Assembly: GCA_030407085.1 (NCBI GenBank)
Contig: CM059582.1
Span: forward strand, 54,387,001-54,451,000
DNA from: Trichopria drosophilae
Lineage: Eukaryota; Arthropoda; Insecta; Hymenoptera; Diapriidae
Direction: 5' to 3'
DNA: 64,000 bases
Each line of letters starts with the position of its first letter. The stretch's first letter is position 1. This document shows positions 1-12,300 of the stretch, in pieces. A program made the position numbers and the translations under genes. Below the pieces are notes generated by a model. The model did not search any database. It saw only the letters and a program-made list of their open reading frames with translations, and was not told the origin of the DNA.

Positions 1-204
1 TTGAATTTTGAAAAAATGAAGTCAGCTCGTAATCGTGATCCCGAAGACCCCGAAGTACCCAATTTCACCTCGATCAAGTAAATTTTTGCAGTTCCGTCGG
101 CCATATTGGATCCGCCATTTTGAATTTTGAAAATCTGAGGTCAGATTCGTAATCAGCGACCCCAAGAACTTCTTTATTTATATAAAAATATATGTTTCAA
201 AGGG
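1..204. repeat. Diverged copies of the ~120-bp interspersed repeat
   Basis: Two partial copies of the repeat that recurs across the window. Its recognisable parts are GGATCCGCCATTTTGAATTT and GATTCGTAATCAGCGACC (here near 108-162). The first copy (1-60) is more diverged. No coding potential is visible. The window edge cuts the first copy. Confidence 0.7.
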
Positions 205-208
205 TTAA

Positions 209-930
209 GAGGCGGGTATAGACACAAAATCAACTCTATGAAATAAACCTTTAAAAATGATGAAAAAATCATTTCTGTAGTAATTGTAACGAGGAATACA
301 GTGGTGCAAGAATAAAATGTGTAAACAATTTTTTTTAACCATAAATTGACGTAAAACTACAAATTTGCCTTTTCGAGAAAATGATTCAAAAATTGTTCTA
401 AATGAATTTAAACAATAAAAAAAATAGGGTCAACATAAAAACAAATTTTTTAAAGAATTACGTATGAATTTTTAAAAATACTATTTTTTTCGAAAAAAGA
501 ATATTATTATTGGTTTTACCCTTAAAAAAAGGTTTATTTGAGTCAGAAGTAATTTTCATATTTTTTATTCTAGCACCATTGAATTCCACGTCAAAAATTA
601 CGAAAAAAATAATTTTTTGGACTAATACATTTAATCTCGAAAAAAATTAATTTTTTTGCGAAAAAACGCTATTAAATTTTTCTAAATTAATTTAAAAAAT
701 AAAAAAAATTAGGCTGAACATAAAAACATATTTTCTAGATAATTACATGCGGATTTTAAATAATTCCATTTTTTACGAAAAAAAAAAGATTTTTTTACTG
801 TAAAAAAATTGTTTAGACTTTTTATTCTATCACCACTGAACTCCGCGCTTAAAAATGACTATCGAAATAAATTAACAAATTTTTTTAAAGGTGTATTTTA
901 TACAGCTGATTTTAAGCCTGTACCCTCCCC
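209..930. mobile_element. TTAA-flanked fold-back element
   Basis: Left end GAGGCGGGTATAGAC... lies next to TTAA (205-208). The right end, read on the minus strand as GGGGAGGGTACAGGC..., lies next to TCAA (931-934), probably a mutated TTAA. The two arms (about 209-330 and 810-930) are diverged inverted copies. Both include a CAGTGGTG..AGAATAAAA stretch. There is no ORF. The TTAA target suggests a non-autonomous piggyBac-like element, but no transposase is present to prove it. Confidence 0.6.
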
Positions 931-1489
931 TCAAGTGGTTTCTTGTTAAATAGTTCTATTTCCTAAATCCGTGCTAATGACAAAACCGAAATTTTAAATG
1001 TTTGTTATTTTTATGCACGAGATTTCTCGCGCTAATCATTCAATAAATATGAAAGTTTTGCAAATATCAAGAAAATGACCAGTATTTGCCATCGAAAAAA
1101 ATACCGGTATAAAAATGCCAAAATGACGGAATATCCTATTTTTAAGGTATTTTCATGACCTTTTTGTGATTATTTTAGCAACATTTTATGCCAACATTTT
1201 TTAGGAGTACCATAATATCCCATTTTTAAGATTCCCACAACTTCCCCCTTATTTCTCTTGGATATAAATAAAAACAAAATAAAAAACAGATCTTTAGAAT
1301 ATGTGTACCAATCCTTAGTAGATCCTGCTAAGTTATTAATTTATTGTGACAGTAGAGAAGTGTAACTTTGAAAAGAGAACTTTGAAACCCTTATCATCGG
1401 TTTCAGAAAGTAATATATTATTAAAAATTCTTAGATGAAAATTTTTTTAGGATAATGTCCCGCAATAAATTTCGAAAGTAACATATATA

Positions 1490-3260
1490 CCCCGTTTTCT
1501 GAATTCGTAATTTGAAGGCTCTGGAAGGGCAATTTTAATTACTATAGACGGTATCACCTAGAAAATGCCAAGGAAATTAATTGATAATTGACAGACAATT
1601 TTCGGAAATAAGTAAACATCACTTATCTCGGGCACCCTAGTAGAGTCATCTTCATGACCAGAGGGAAAGAAGATTCTGTAATGACAATCTGAGATTAAAA
1701 TTATTGCAGTTTGATGGATGATTCTTCGCACAAGATTCTTCACGTCAACTCACTGCAGTCGTATAGAAGATCTTCAGCAGAAGCTTTTTTTATAAATACT
1801 CTGCATAGTGGTATCTGAATACAGACTGAATGCAGATTCTTATGTCTGGTAAAATGGTACGTGATTCTCATACAGATGACTGGAAGAATCTATTAGCAGA
1901 ATGTTAGTTTAGCTAGACTAGAATATTAAGGGAAATTCAGTCGATTGCTATTTCATAACTTACTTAGAAATTTGTTTGAAAGCTGAAATTTATAATACTG
2001 ACATACATACACGTATACACTAGGGTGTCCGTAAAAAAAATGTTTTTTGGCTTACCGTTGGAAAAGTTTCTAAATGATGTCTAAGTAAAGAAATTTCACT
2101 TTATTTGATATAAATGAAGGTAAACGGTACCAAAATCGCGATAAAGGGACAAAAATCGCTATTTTTTCCATTTTTTGTTATTTTTTCAATCTAACTCAGT
2201 CCTCTCTATACATAGCGTCAAATTACCTCGAAATTAGCTTGAAAAAGCATACAATTTACTCCAATAACATTTTGCGATTCGATAAAATTTAAACCTAAGA
2301 AATCGTCAAACTGAAAGAAATTTTGTCATCCCTCCTTGTGACAACCTCTGAAATTTTGTCAGATTTCGGGTATCACTTACCGTTTTCGAAATATTTCAGA
2401 ATTTTGAAAATTTTCAAAATCAATTTACATGTATAGTATATTATAAAGTATATTATACACTAGAATACCTGGAATGAAGATTCGGTATACAATTCATTTA
2501 AATTAATGATTAATAAATAACTTGAATGCCTAAGTTTAAGATACAAATTTTCAGATTCTCTTTTTTAAAATAATCGACATAATTAATTTTTTTATTCGTT
2601 TTAAGAAACATTCTTTTGAGTATAATATTCCAAAATGTGATATTGCAAAATTACATTTTAAACACTCCATGATTGCACAAAAATTGTTCAAATAATTTGT
2701 GAAAAAAAAAGGTAAATTAAAAATTATTAATCGATTTTTCAAAATTCCGGCTATTTTCTACGCTATATGTATATGATCTCCTAGACAATTTTAAAGCAAT
2801 TTGCCGATAATTTACCGTACTAAATGATTTTTTCTTATGTTTTAAGTTCTGGTATTTTTTGTAAAAAAAAATCGAATCTTCATGATTTTGTACTGAAAAG
2901 TCCATGGTGACGCAGTAAAGCAGACTGCAGTCAATAAGAGTGTCAATTGGTTATAACGAAGATTCTTATTATAGGTTTTGACATATACCGTCGTATAAAT
3001 GTAGAGTTTATAACGATGAAGATTCTTCCCACAGACTACGATTTATTTTATAAAAGAAACCAAAGTTTTCCTTCAGAAAACAAAGCAAAGAAGATTCTGC
3101 AGTTAGTTAACACTTTCGATTGTTTAGGCAGATCATCGCGCAAATTCGGACATACTCCATTTACAGTCTTCAGCAGATCTTCTCTCAGTCTGCTTGCAGA
3201 ATTCGCTCATTTCTCTACTAGGGCAGTTCTCAATTAATTTCTTTGTTATTTTCTATAGAA
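1490..3260. repeat. Palindromic MITE, split by a later insertion
   Basis: The left half (about 1490-1634) and right half (3224-3260) match the palindromic element seen intact at 29625-29970 and 11667-11989. Shared blocks are GGCAATTTTAATTACTATAG, TTTTCGGAAATAAGT and AGTTCTCAATTAATTTCTTT. The two halves are separated by the 1.6-kb insertion at 1635-3223, so this copy was present first. Confidence 0.6.
1635..3223. mobile_element. Non-autonomous element inserted into a MITE
   Basis: The ends are inverted: CCCTAGTAGAG at 1635 and CTCTACTAGGG ending at 3223. They are flanked by CA on both sides (1633-1634, 3224-3225), consistent with a 2-bp target duplication. The interior has no convincing ORF, but near both ends it is rich in a short motif, GAAGATTCT with nearby CTGCAG. 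The superfamily is not recognised. The clean interruption of a palindromic MITE supports true transposition. Confidence 0.6.
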
Positions 3261-3784
3261 AAAAATCCTATAGGATACACACCATAATAATTAGAAGCAC
3301 TCTTACAGGGCCGGATTTTTGAGACATTGATTCAGTATTTTTTATGTACGGGCTTTAGTCAATATTCCTACTTTATCAACAAAGCACTTTAGAATTCCCT
3401 TATTGCGAATCCTTAAAAAAATGTATTATGTCATTAAGAAAGGTTAGGTTATTTTTTTTTGTTTCTTGAAATTTTGACACCAAATTTTTATATTTCGCCA
3501 ATTTTATACATAATATGTTCGCGGCAAAATCGGTAGAATCGTTAGAATTCGGCGTGTCCTTTTATTATTGACTCACTAATCAACGAGATCATATTGTATT
3601 GTCTCTTTACTATTCATTATTTTATATTTTGCTCTACATTTGATCTTATTAGAACATCGAAAATCAATTTTTGTAATGATTAATGACGTATGAAATTAAT
3701 ATTTTTCGAATATTTGTTTGATATTTATGTTTTGTATTTTTTTGTTTGGGATATTTTGGGTGGGTGTCCGGAGTCGGAATACGA

Positions 3785-4090
3785 GAATTGTAGCATCCCA
3801 GAGAGCAAAATAGAAAAGTGTTCAGAATGATTTCGAATTGTGCTCTAAATGAAGTCAGATGTCCCACATTCTCAGGTTTTTCTGAACATGAGTTCATAAA
3901 TATCTCATAATGATATAATAATAACAAAATTAATAATCGTCTTTATTGTCATCAGAGAGCTTACCCTTTCAGCCAAAGGCTGACATATCATGTTCAGAAA
4001 AGCCTCAGAAAGTAGGTCATCTGACTTCTTTTAGAGCACATTTTGAAATCATTCTGAACTCTTTTCTATTTCGCTGCCTGAGAGTTCTAC
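3785..4090. repeat. Inverted-repeat MITE, ~110-bp arms
   Basis: The left arm (about 3790-3895) and right arm (about 3990-4085) are inverted copies. Translated from opposite strands, each arm gives nearly the same peptide (GHLTSFRAxFEIILN), which is how the repeat shows itself. I read this as repeat, not as a gene. Exact termini are uncertain. Confidence 0.6.
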
Positions 4091-4303
4091 CAATATTGAA
4101 AGCAATGAATGCATTCAATAACATGGCGTTATAAAAAATAATTTCGATTTAAATTTTAAATAACCCAAAACAGATGAGACTCACAGCACATAATTCCAGA
4201 ATACAATATCTGAACAAAAATTTGAACAGAAATCGTGTATCAGTTAATGTAATAGAAACATGAGTCCAGTAAAAATGAAAATTCCTAAAATAAGGGATGC
4301 GTC

Positions 4304-4956
4304 TATATGAGCCATTCCACCAAATATCGTCGGTTCAAAATTTCTTTTTTTTTTCCTTTCGTGGTTTTTCTAACTACTTATGACTATGAAAAAAGATATC
4401 ACATGGTGGCGAGGTCCCGCGTCTCAGTTAAAAGCGCTATAGGCAATAAAACGATTTAACGTCGGAATTTTGAAATTTAATTTTAAAGAGTGTAAAAATG
4501 GGTTTTGATGCAAAATCTTATGAAATTTTCAAAATAAAATGTAATTTTTTGTCGAGCCCGCGGGACATCGGTAATTTTCTCAACCATTTGAAAAAAATTT
4601 CAAATTTAAAAAAGAATTTAGCAATCTCAATAAAAATTCCGTTTTAAGTTTTATTTTGTAATTTTTACTATGTCACACGGGCTCGACAAAAAAATTTAAT
4701 TTTTTTTTGAAAATTTCAGAAAATTTTACATCAAAAACCATTTTTACACTTTTTTTTTAAGGCGTTTTTACACTCTTTAAAATTAAACTTCAAAATGCCG
4801 ACGTTAAATCGTTTTATTGTCTATAGCGCTTTTAACTGAGACGCGGGACCTCGCCACCATGTGATATCTTTTTTCTAGTCATAAGTAGTTGGAAAAACCA
4901 CGAAAGGAAAAAAAACAAATTTTGAACCGACGATATTTGGTGGAATGGCCCATATA
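4304..4956. mobile_element. Large fold-back element with ~300-bp arms
   Basis: GCCATTCCACCAAATATCGT at the left and its complement ending GGTGGAATGGC at the right are the ends of a long near-perfect palindrome. Both arms share CGAGGTCCCGCGTCTCAG and ATCGTTTTATTG. Only a short unpaired loop remains near 4590-4650. TATA-like sequence flanks both ends. It has no ORF and is not obviously related to the TTAA-flanked elements. Confidence 0.75.
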
Positions 4957-5940
4957 CTGAACTAAAATTACATTTACGAATGAAAATTTAAATTGTTTTT
5001 ATAACTAGCTTCAGTCATAAATATAAAAAAATATAAATTTATTTTTTTTTTACTATAATAATTTTTCGTAACAAACCGGTTATTTGTGGGGTATTTCTGA
5101 ATTTTTGTTTGAAAAATGTTTAGTTATAGATTGAGGTTAAAATTTAAGTTAAGATGCCTTATGATTTATTAAAAATTTCAATTCGTTTCAATTTTTTTCC
5201 GAACATTTTGAGGTTAAAATTACGAATTTCAATGCATTTATGTTTTCAATGCATTTCAATACACTTAGATTGCTGGAATGTGCGAATACAATTTATTTTT
5301 CGTTCATTCGAAAATTGAATAATGACATTGAAAAAAAATGACAAAATAACCATTCGTGGTTAAATATTTCTTAAAATCTCGCTAGCAAATGTAAAAAAAG
5401 GTAAAAACGATTTTAAATCCAAAGTTCTGTTTAAGTGACGTACAAAGACAACAAACAATTCAAACGTGGATTGAATAATGTAAGGGCAAGTAAAAAAATG
5501 GAAGGGGGAGGGGGGGGGGAGGTAGTATTCTTTGTTATTCTATAAATTGGAGCAATAAAACGTACACATCTTGATCTTACTACGTAAAAAATGTAACTAA
5601 GTTTTTGCGATTTGTGTATACAATGTCCTATTTTTATGAGCGTCGTTCCGCATTATGCACAAGAACAAAATCTAATGCATGTTCTGTTTTCAAGTGGTGA
5701 AAAAACCATAAAGAAATTTGTAAAAACTAACCTCTTTTACAATACCTGCTGATGTTTCCCAATCTATAATCATTGCATCCATGACTTGATTTCCTCCTAT
5801 AATTATGTACAAACTTATTAATTAATGTTATTTACAATAAATCGCTTTCACTGATTAAAAAGTATTTCGAAATTTCACTTTTAAATTTGAATTTTTTTTT
5901 AAATAGTCGAGAACGCAAGTTATTGTTGAAACAGGAGACG
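4957..5940. other. No gene seen; A+T-rich spacer
   Basis: I see no ORF, exon or clear repeat. The only notable point is a G-rich run near 5500-5521 on the plus strand. Confidence 0.5.
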
Positions 5941-6245
5941 ATTGCGCCACCTGTGTCTACGCACTCGTACCTACGTCGACGAAACTGTTGGTAAGCGAAT
6001 GCGATAGAATGTGGTTGGTAAGGCAGGGATCTTCATGGTCAATAAAAAACAGCCTTCAGAAACGTCACGCGAGTGTTTGTAGTTGGTTCTGCGGGGTGAA
6101 AACAGGAAAGGTCTGCGAAATTGACCCGATTACCGTCAACCCCCAACCTGACACGTCGTCGTAGTCAACATTATCGCTCGAGACGGATCGTTAAGTCGTT
6201 TCGCCGGCAAGGTCGTCCATCGAGGTCTTTTCGCAGATAATTCGA
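5940..6245 (+). promoter_or_regulatory. Putative ACC promoter 1 and 5' UTR
   Basis: This is a locally CpG-rich stretch in an otherwise A+T-rich neighbourhood, directly before the first alternative ACC start codon at 6246. An in-frame stop (TAA 6192-6194) lies upstream, and no other in-frame ATG lies between it and 6246. No TATA box or transcription start can be assigned by eye. Confidence 0.45.
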
Positions 6246-6325
6246 ATGTCGAAAAATCCAGAGAACGTCGAACCTAACCTCCAAGAGGAGCGAGCGGCTC
6301 CTCCGCCGCGAAAAATTCGTCACCG
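6246..6325 (+). CDS. ACC: ACC alternative first exon A (26 codons + 2 nt)
   Basis: The exon starts [20 protein letters not shown] and ends CAC CG before the consensus donor GTAAGT. The 2-nt overhang fits the acceptor at 42033 (CG+G = Arg), giving HRPSMSQ at the junction. It lacks both the hydrophobic N-terminus and the FVLGE/FVLAD block of the other two forms. An in-frame upstream stop at 6192 supports this ATG. The assignment to ACC rests on phase, donor quality and promoter-like context, not on homology of the short peptide. Confidence 0.6.
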
Positions 6326-9300
6326 GTAAGTTTACGTTCGTTTTATAAATGCTTTTGGGCCCTGTCATAATTTCGGTAGTCGCATTCCTGGCAAATTTCT
6401 GTCATGATTTTTCTGGATTATAACTCGAAAAATCGGGGGCGACGGTGTATCAATCGAGTCTATGAATGACGCGTGCTACGGAGCGCCAGATGCCAAATGA
6501 CAGCCAATCGGTGATGCTGCCGACTCGCCTGACTCGGCACTCCACCAATCGGATCTGTCAGCCAATCTTTTCATTGCGCAGCTTGAAAATTTATAACACG
6601 CGACTACGCGGAACCTCGTATCGTAAACAATGGATTGACATTGATGTCTTGCCTTTTTTTTTTTTGAGTGAATGACGTTTTGCAGAACGCGTGTTTAGAT
6701 GGCATGTTTGCTTTGTAGCTTTTGCAACCCTTAGGAAAATGCACTTGTGGGTGTCTTTTTTTCTGCTTTACATTTCCAATAAACGTAGATTTGTGTATTT
6801 TGCGCTAGCCGTCGTTAATCTTTGATTATTCTAATAAGTTCATTAGTTCTTATGTAAAATCCAATACAAAATTAGAATAAAAATTATGAAATCATTCGGT
6901 TCTCCAACATAACTTTATCTTAGAATTTTAAGATTTGAGTTTTAACTATCAGCAATTTTTAGTTCTACAGAAAGAATAGTATTAACATTATTAATTATTT
7001 TGTTAAAAAATATTAAAATACTGAGATATGAAATAATAAATATAGATTTGGACTAACAAGAGTTTAATTAGGCTATCAAATATAACAGGATTAATTTATG
7101 TTCTATATCTTGCGATACTAATGTATTCTTTATTGAAAAGTTAAATTATTTTAATTATAATCTTAAGTAAATAGTAGCGAATATGGCATAATAAAGTGCA
7201 ATGTTCGATCGAGTCCCAGAACGCTATCATTGAAGCAATATCTTTTTATATATTATATTATATTATATTATATTTATTATATAAATATTTTATTTTATAC
7301 AACTTTGAAAAATTTAATATTTATAATCTTTTTGTATAGTATTATTGTGTTTTCTTTGAAGTGGAATTTTTTAATTTATCTGATTGATCCTTGTATGTTA
7401 TTAATAATGATTGTGGAAACTTAATCAACAGTTTAAGATTGTTGCTTTACTAAACTTCACAAACTTTCGATCTTGTCTCTTTGAACTGATACAAGAAATA
7501 AAAAAAAATTAAAACTTAATATATACACAATTCTAGAGATAGTTTTTTATTACTATTTTACTATAAATGATAGATTATTATGGTAATAAATATACGGTCT
7601 GTTATACACGGATAAGGAAAAATGGATAATAAAAAATGCTTATCGTAAAAGGAATATATTTAATTATAATTGTATATGAACCCATTAACGCCTGGACGGA
7701 CACATTTTCATCATCAGTTTGAGCCTCGATAATTTGTACATAAACCCCTTGGAAAAAATTTATGCACCATTATTTCTAATGTAAAAATGCATGCCCTTTC
7801 AGAATTTTTCAAATAATTTCGATAAAATGAATGGCCAAAAAGTTATACGCGTTTCTTTCTAAAAAAATGTCGTTTTTAAACATTTTTTTTCTATTCAAAC
7901 ATCACTTTTACCTCGAAATGGGATTGAGAGACACGTCTAAAGTGAAAATAAGGTGCCCATGGACCCTAAGGAATATAATGTGCCATGTTCGTTTCGCAAT
8001 TCAAGATGGCGGCTATAGTATAGAAAAACATGCTGATATTTTTATTTATACCTAGTATCGTACTCATCAAACAATTACGACTTTTCGCATTCAATATCCG
8101 CCATTTTGAGTACACCATTTTGAATTTTATAATTCTGACCTCAGATTCGTAATCAGCGACCACGAAAACCCCTGTATACCCAGTTTCATACTCATCGAAC
8201 ATTTAAAACGAATTTTCGCATTCGATATCCGCCATTTTGAATTTTTTAATTCTGACCTCATATTCGTAATCAGCGACCATGAAAACTGTATATGCCATTC
8301 TGATATAACGCCAGTGTGTCTTGAATTTGCATTTTTCGTAAAATAAAAATATGAGCATGTTTTTTTTATGCTACAGCCGTCATTTTGAAAGCCGCCATCT
8401 TGAATTGCGAAACGAGGCATGTCACATTTTATTCCTCAGGGTCCAAAACCCCAAAAAAACCTCATTTTTTTTTACAAAGAAACGCGTATAACTTTTTGGC
8501 CGTTGATTTTATCGAAATTCTATTGAAAGAAAGGGCATATATTTTTACATTAGAAATAATAGTGCGTAAATTTTTTCCATGGTATTTATCTACAAATTAT
8601 CGACGCTCAAACTGATGATGAAAATGTGTCCGTCCCGGCGTTAACCCTTTCAGCCCTTACATGCTATTAACTTTTCAACGTTTATGAGCAATTCCCTATC
8701 GATTTCATTGAGGATTTTTGGTCCTCGCCTTCCTAAGACTCCAATAAATGTTAACAAATGATAATATTGCACAATTATTTAAAATAATTATTGATATAAA
8801 CAAATTACTTTTAAAAAAAGCATAAATTTCAGAAGAAATTCATGCTACGATGAAGTAATAGGTTTCATTTGGCGATATTTGGTATATAGGGGTTTTCGAG
8901 GCTGCTGATTATGAATACGGTGTTAGATTTTCAAAATTCAAAATGGCGGATCCAATATGGCCGACCAAACCTTGAAAAAAATGGTTGTTTTCTTATATTT
9001 GGTATATAGAGGTTTTCGAGATTGCTGATAACGAATCCGGTGTTAGATTTTCAAAATTCAAGATGGCGGATCCAATATGCCCGACCAGACATTTGGAAAG
9101 TGGTAATTTTGTCTGATATTTGGTATATAGGGGTTTTCGAGGATACTGATTACGAATCCGGTGTTAGATTTTAAAAATTGAAAATGGCGGATCCAATATG
9201 GCCGACCAAAAATTTGAAAAAAAACGGTCATGTTGTCTCATACTTGGTATATAGAGGGTTTGAAGAAGTTGATGACGAATCTGATGTTTTTTCGAAATTT

Positions 9301-12300
9301 AAAATGGCTGAGCTGATGTGGTAGATGTAAAATAAAACAAAATATATTTTAGCCGAAATTTGATCTTTGAAGGTTTTGGAGTATTTGATCACAAATAATT
9401 GAAATATTCTAGATTTCTATGAAAATGCTCGTATGTGGATTTCTATCTTTCATAATTATAATTTAATTTAACACTTTTTTTTATTGTATATTTGCAAATT
9501 TTATTGGCAACAGCTATCAGTCAAAACCAGAGACACGAACGAGAACGCGGCTGATGAGGTCTCCATTTTTTTTTTATTTTTAAGAATTTGATTATTTTTT
9601 TTAAGATTTTTTTGATTTTTATTATTTTTTTTATATTTTTAAGATTTTTAAATATTTTTTTGGTTTTGGTCGGCCATTTTGAATTTTGAAAATCTGACTT
9701 CGGATTCGGAATCAGCATCCTCGAAAACCCCTATATACCAAATATCAGAGAAAATGACCTGTTTTCAACATTTTGGTCGGCCATATTGGATCCGCCATTT
9801 TTAATTTTGAAAATCTGACTCCGGATTCGTAATCAGCAACCTCGAAAACCTCTATATACCAAATTACAGAAAATACCCTTCGCGGGAAAAATTCGTGACT
9901 GAGAGGGTTAATGTGTTAAATTATAGAGAGTCTTAGAAACTATTTTTTAATTATGTTGATCGCAGAATATAATACTTTACTTTTATACAGACTATAAACT
10001 TAAATCATAGTTTTGGTGTCTCCTATGATTAATACTAAGCTACTGTAATTTACGTTAATTGGTTATCGTATTTAACTAACTTTAATCATTTCATGTTATT
10101 TATTTATAATCAATTCACAAAATTTAAAAAATTAAAATGAATATAATTTTTTAAAACAATATTTATTAACGAATGTAAAATACCTTTGTGTAATTTTTAA
10201 TTATGATATTCAAACAGTTTCAATTTTCTAAATTCACATATTTTAAATAAGATAAATTGAGAGATAAATTATCAACAATATCACAAATTTATAATCAGAT
10301 AACAATATTATCGATAGGAACTATTTTAAAAATAACATTATCGATAAGGTGGAAATATATATTTAAAATTTAAATTAAAAATTATTAAAGTTATTTTTAA
10401 AAATGTCGGCTTTGTAACTATAATTTGAACCATTATATATGATGTCCTATAAAATGTCGGAGAAATTCGTCAAGAAATGGTTGATAATTTTCAGAAATAA
10501 GCAAAAGTTATCTATTTCCGAAAATTCTCGGTCAATTCTCGATAATATTCTTTGGTATTTTTTAAGAAGCTCTTTTAAAGTGGTTGGAATTGCAGTTACA
10601 GTGCCCGAGTTGTCAAAAACAGTTTCAAACAAGTTTAATTTATATTTATTGGTTAAGGGGGTTCTAAAGTGGTTCGCCGATTAGGTAGGAATTTTCACTA
10701 AAACCTGACTTTTCGGAAATAAGTGATTTTTATTTATTTCCTAGAATATTGATATTTTCTAGGAAACCGTCTATAGTAATTAAAATTGGGTTTGTAGAGC
10801 CTGAATTTCGAAAATATTATTCAGTCATCTGTACGTGAAAATGAAATTCTTGATTTTACGGTTCTTGTACTAAAAACAAATAAAATTATAAAAGACTAAT
10901 TAATATATTGGGTTGTTGATGCCAACCACTAAAAATGAAAAAAAAGTGTAAATAACCTGTTTTGTATTGATATCGCAAACGGAACTTTTAATTTCATCGG
11001 ACTGCATATATATAAAATAAATAACTCGACCACTATCAGATTCTGTGTCCCTCTAGCGGTAATATGTAGAACGAAATGCCTATTGCTAAAATACACGTTT
11101 CGTTCCTTTCCCTCCATGTGGACTCATCAGTAAGACCATAAAGGACATGTCATATTGTTAGACATGTATATGGTTTTATTTTTAAAAAATTGAGGTTTTT
11201 AAATATTTCTAACAGAAGAGGAATGCTAAAAATATTGCAAGAATATCAACTCAATAATGGTAACGGGATGTCGTTACACGTGCGTAGATACTTGTGATAC
11301 CTTAATAACATATATATATTTAAATTGAGTAACTTCTTAACCGCTTGAAAATCAAATACGTAAAAATCAAATTCTTGGTTTTACGGTTCTTGTACTAAAA
11401 ACAAATAAAATTATAACAGACTAATTAAAATATTGGATTGTTGATGACAACCACTAAAAATGAAAAACAAAATGTAAATAACCTGTTTTGTATTATTATC
11501 GCAAACAGAACATAAGTAAGACATCTTTAAGAGCTCGTTTTATAGATTATCATAATTAAGACCTCTTCAGGAGGTCTTTTTGGAGGTATCTTTTGGACTG
11601 AGCTCTGGACGACCTCTTTAAGAGATATGTGTTCTATGGGTTCCTACCTTAACGGCGGACCCTTAAGGGGATTCTAAGGATTTCTGGAAGTTTCACTAAA
11701 AAATGTAAATTAAATATGACTGAATAATATTTTCAAAAGTCGGGCTCTGTAACGGCAATTCTAATTACTATAGACCGATTCCTCGAAAATACCAAAGGCA
11801 TTAATTGAAAACTGACCGAGAATTTTTGGAAACAAATAAAAATCACTTATTTCCGACAGTTCTCAGTTAATTTCTTTGGAATTCTCTAGGATACCGTCTA
11901 TGGTTCGAATTGCCTTTACAGAGCCCGAATATTAAAAGTCCAATCAGTCATTTTTTATTTATTTAGGTTTTCAGCACTTTAGAACCTCCTCAACCCTCTT
12001 ACGGTTTAATTAAATTACAGAAATCGGTATCAAAATGGTTCATTTTATTCTGCATAGAAAATTTTAAATTTCGTAGATTATTAGTTTTTTTGGTCACTGG
12101 TTACGAATCCGAGGTCAGTTTTCAAACATTCAAAATGGCGGACAGAATATGGCGTATTTGCTTTAAAATCGATACTCGGGATTTTTGAGGTCACTGACCA
12201 GGCATTTGATGACATTTTGAATTTTTTAAAGTGAATTTGAATGTAATATCAAAATGACAAAAAACGTGTTCAAATAAGGTAAATGTACCAATGGCGAAAT

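Larger units (their letters stand above)
8645..9907. mobile_element. TTAA-flanked fold-back element carrying tandem 120-bp repeats
   Basis: The flanks are TTAA at 8641-8644 and 9908-9911. The ends are CCCTTTCAGCCC and, on the minus strand, CCCTCTCAGTCAC, which resembles the CCC-type ends of piggyBac-like elements. Direct copies of the 120-bp unit lie in the left part and inverted copies in the right part (9660-9880), separated by an A+T-rich centre. There is no transposase. Confidence 0.6.

Noticed and set aside
2020..2060. TAGGGTGTCCG at 2022 as a second mariner end
   Set aside because: It resembles the CAGGGTGTCCG terminus but no inverse partner was found nearby.
3664..4134. Two frames giving similar peptides on opposite strands
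   Set aside because: The similarity is explained by an inverted DNA repeat, not by paralogous genes.
8875..9325. CRISPR-like array
   Set aside because: Units are 120 bp with no short-repeat/unique-spacer pattern, and the host is a eukaryote. It is a tandem satellite-type repeat.
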